Of a stretch of DNA of 8,457 nt, positions 6,792 to 8,457 are shown piece after piece; positions within the stretch are counted from its first letter, which is position 1; every line of letters begins with the position of its first letter. Where the stretch lies: contig JBAXUS010000247.1 in the NCBI GenBank assembly GCA_037129555.1, forward strand, positions 1-8,457, written 5' to 3'. This stretch comes from JANXLS01 sp037129555 (lineage in GTDB: Bacteria > Planctomycetota > SZUA-567 > H5-PLA8). The translations under genes were made by a program, and so were the position numbers. The notes beneath the pieces are model-generated. The model saw only the letters and a program-made list of their open reading frames with translations. It was not told the origin of the DNA and made no database searches.

Positions 6792-8429
6792 CTATCTTTT
6801 TTTCTTAATCAAATCTATCGCCGGGATTGAGGGTTGATTTTGTGGATTGCGTGTCGTCTGTACAGGCGGCACGGTCGGAGTCGATTTGGAAGGTTGCGAA
6901 ATGATCTTCGTCACAGTCTGCTTGACATCTTGAACGATAGGTAGTTGTCCAATTTTAGAATCAGTCTGCTTGATCACGGGCTGCTTACCTGTTATCTGAT
7001 CAATTGCGTTCGAGATTGACGAAGGAATACGCGCATCGGTTGTCACGCGGCGTGCTTCACGCTTGGCGTCTGCTTCGCGGATCTTTTGTGCACGGGCTTC
7101 TTCTGACATGGACGACAGCACACTACCGCTTGTCTTGCTGTCGGTCCCCTTTTGACCTTCTCTCGTTTGTTCCCGCTGTTGCAGGATACGCTTGATGTCC
7201 GCTTCGCGCATCTGCTGTTTGCCGGACGTGCTGACGGATTGGGAACTTGTGTGGATAACAGGCTCGGCAGCGCGTTGCACAGGCGTAACACCAGAATACT
7301 TTTTAGTCAACACAGGCCCTTGCTCTGCGATAACGGCTGTTGAGGTGCGAGGTGCCACGTTCTTGACATCCGGACGGTAGGCCGTGAATTGATTGTCAAC
7401 CAATTTTGTTCCCTGAAGCTTGTCACCCGGGTTCATTTGGGCATCAGTTAGTTTATAATTCTTGACCGGCTGACCAGTGGATGTCGATACTTTATCTTCA
7501 GACGGTCCTTTATTGACAACACATTTGTTTTTCTCTGAATAGTTATGCTTAATGCAGGATGTGTGCTGAAAACATAGACTGACTTCAACCGAGCTGAGTA
7601 AAAACTGAAGCGGGCAATCGCACATATGCGTGAAAAGAATAAAACAATAGTCGCTTTCATGCAGACCGAATTCAAGCGTTGCTTCACCATCAATCAGCAG
7701 GCCAACACCTTCTTCGTATTGTGCATCGGGTGGGAGTGGAGCCCAGCCAATATGGCGGTCCGATTCGCGCCAGTTCACCCACGCCGGTGCCCATGTGGTG
7801 CCCGGAGTCCAGATATAACCATACTGCGAATGTTTGCTCCAGCGTCCGTAATGAAACGCAGCCCAACCCCATGCGTACTCTGACTGCCAAGCCCAGCCGC
7901 GATCCGTTGAAACCCAATGGCCCTGATTGCAATACGGGCGCCAACCGGGTACAGCCTTGACTTCTTCCGGCTGCCAGACTGTATCACCGCCAACATCAAG
8001 CCAATTGCCATAAGGCGCGAGTGCTTTATAAAAATAGGTTATATTAAGATCGCCTTCGGCGGGTACGGTGACATCAGCGACTGCATCGTCGATAGCAATA
8101 GAGACGGGCGTGATAGAGGGTGTGCCCTGAACAGATTCTTGTGTAGTATTTGAAACATCCGCATTGGAAATTGGCGTTGCAGAAATACCGTGGCGCAAAG
8201 CGGAAGCAATGATGAGATCGGATACTCCGAGATCAGCTAAATACATCAATTCATCTTCAGAAAAAATGAATTGACCGGACGCCTTTTCGATATAGTTCAA
8301 TACCGCTTCATCAGAGGTGCTGATTTTGATGATATGGGCGAACGCTTCGAAATTCTCGGACGCACGCAGTGCGGATGTGTTCGCGATACAGAGCGCAGCA
8401 AGTACGGTAGCCATCATGTACAAACGCAT
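6792..8429 (-). CDS. Exported DUF6600-type Trp-rich protein
   Basis: A 545-residue protein of unknown function. Residues 1-23 form a signal peptide (MRLYMMATVLAALCIANTSA core), with likely cleavage near A20 or A23; C14 does not sit in a good lipobox. Residues 26-80 are a helical module (FSEDELMYLADLGVSDLIIAS) that I recall preceding DUF6600 in verrucomicrobial and planctomycete proteins. Residues 131-235 are the DUF6600 region, with regularly spaced aromatic motifs: YFYKALAPYGNW, GWRPYCNQGHW, GWAWQSEYAWGWAAFHYGRW, YGYIWTPGTTWAPAWVNW and GWAPLPP. Residues 255-310 hold six cysteines, which is unusual. Residues 311-360 resemble the downstream conserved part of family members (STSTGQPVKNYKL, TAYRP). 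The tail contains two similar charged helices, each with an READ motif (407-428, 442-463), and a Pro/Thr/Gln-rich end finishing IKKKR. The protein is probably periplasmic or envelope-associated. Its - strand position upstream of the FHA gene suggests shared expression. The family is likely; no biochemical role is known to me. Confidence 0.88.
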   Translation of the reverse strand: MRLYMMATVLAALCIANTSALRASENFEAFAHIIKISTSDEAVLNYIEKASGQFIFSEDELMYLADLGVSDLIIASALRHGISATPISNADVSNTTQESVQGTPSITPVSIAIDDAVADVTVPAEGDLNITYFYKALAPYGNWLDVGGDTVWQPEEVKAVPGWRPYCNQGHWVSTDRGWAWQSEYAWGWAAFHYGRWSKHSQYGYIWTPGTTWAPAWVNWRESDRHIGWAPLPPDAQYEEGVGLLIDGEATLEFGLHESDYCFILFTHMCDCPLQFLLSSVEVSLCFQHTSCIKHNYSEKNKCVVNKGPSEDKVSTSTGQPVKNYKLTDAQMNPGDKLQGTKLVDNQFTAYRPDVKNVAPRTSTAVIAEQGPVLTKKYSGVTPVQRAAEPVIHTSSQSVSTSGKQQMREADIKRILQQREQTREGQKGTDSKTSGSVLSSMSEEARAQKIREADAKREARRVTTDARIPSSISNAIDQITGKQPVIKQTDSKIGQLPIVQDVKQTVTKIISQPSKSTPTVPPVQTTRNPQNQPSIPAIDLIKKKR

Positions 8430-8436
8430 GTCGCAA

Positions 8437-8444
8437 TTCCTTTT
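8437..8444 (-). promoter_or_regulatory. Ribosome binding site of the DUF6600 gene
   Basis: The complement reads AAAAGGAA and its GGA ends 8 nt before the ATG at 8429. It supports that start rather than the internal Met codons at residues 5 and 6, which would shorten the signal peptide's basic end. The promoter for this gene must lie beyond the right edge of the window. Confidence 0.65.
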
Positions 8445-8457
8445 GTGAAAGACTGAG

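Noticed and set aside
7513..7541. Promoter-like TTGACA, 17 bp, TGAATA on the + strand inside the DUF6600 gene
   Set aside because: The -10 match is poor and no credible + strand gene follows, so chance is the likelier explanation.
8379..8400. Lipoprotein signal (lipobox) around C14 of the DUF6600 protein
   Set aside because: The residue before the Cys is Leu rather than Gly, Ala or Ser, and the hydrophobic stretch before it is short; an ordinary signal peptide fits better.

Overview
The window carries three long genes and almost no other coding capacity. A membrane-anchored Ser/Thr protein kinase lies on the + strand (152-4123). It converges on a membrane-anchored FHA-domain protein on the - strand (4213-6720). 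A secreted Trp-rich protein of the DUF6600 type, also on the - strand (6792-8429), lies directly upstream of the FHA gene in the direction of transcription. No RNA gene, CRISPR array, transposase or other mobile element is visible.

The likely source is a bacterium of the PVC group (Planctomycetes, Verrucomicrobia, Lentisphaerae) or a related lineage. The reasons are a Hanks-type kinase with a DLG rather than DFG activation-loop start and the HRDIKPQN / GTPGFMAPE motif set, its pairing with an FHA protein, and a DUF6600 protein with the 'YFYKALAPYGNW ... WGWAAFHYGRW ... GWAPLPP' signature. This is recalled family knowledge, not a database result, and phylum-level placement is uncertain. Base composition is uneven: about 60-68% GC in sampled lines of the kinase domain, falling to about 28-37% in parts of the FHA gene.

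Layout: 1-97 holds a 10-bp-phased TTCGCGAA repeat. 98-126 is a near-consensus sigma70-type promoter, followed by a GGAGG ribosome site and the kinase start at 152. The 89-bp convergent gap (4124-4212) has no convincing terminator. The 71-bp gap between the two - strand genes (6721-6791) is AT-rich, with a ribosome site and a possible weak promoter. The last 28 bp hold only the ribosome site of the DUF6600 gene.

Working together (inference): the kinase and the FHA protein share one design, a cytoplasmic phospho-signalling module, one membrane span, and a long alpha-helical, TPR-like region of about 570-860 residues outside the membrane. FHA domains bind phosphothreonine, so the FHA protein is a natural substrate or docking partner of the kinase. 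The DUF6600 protein is probably exported to the same compartment as the two helical regions. The three may form an envelope-sensing system, but only gene neighbourhood and shared architecture support that here.
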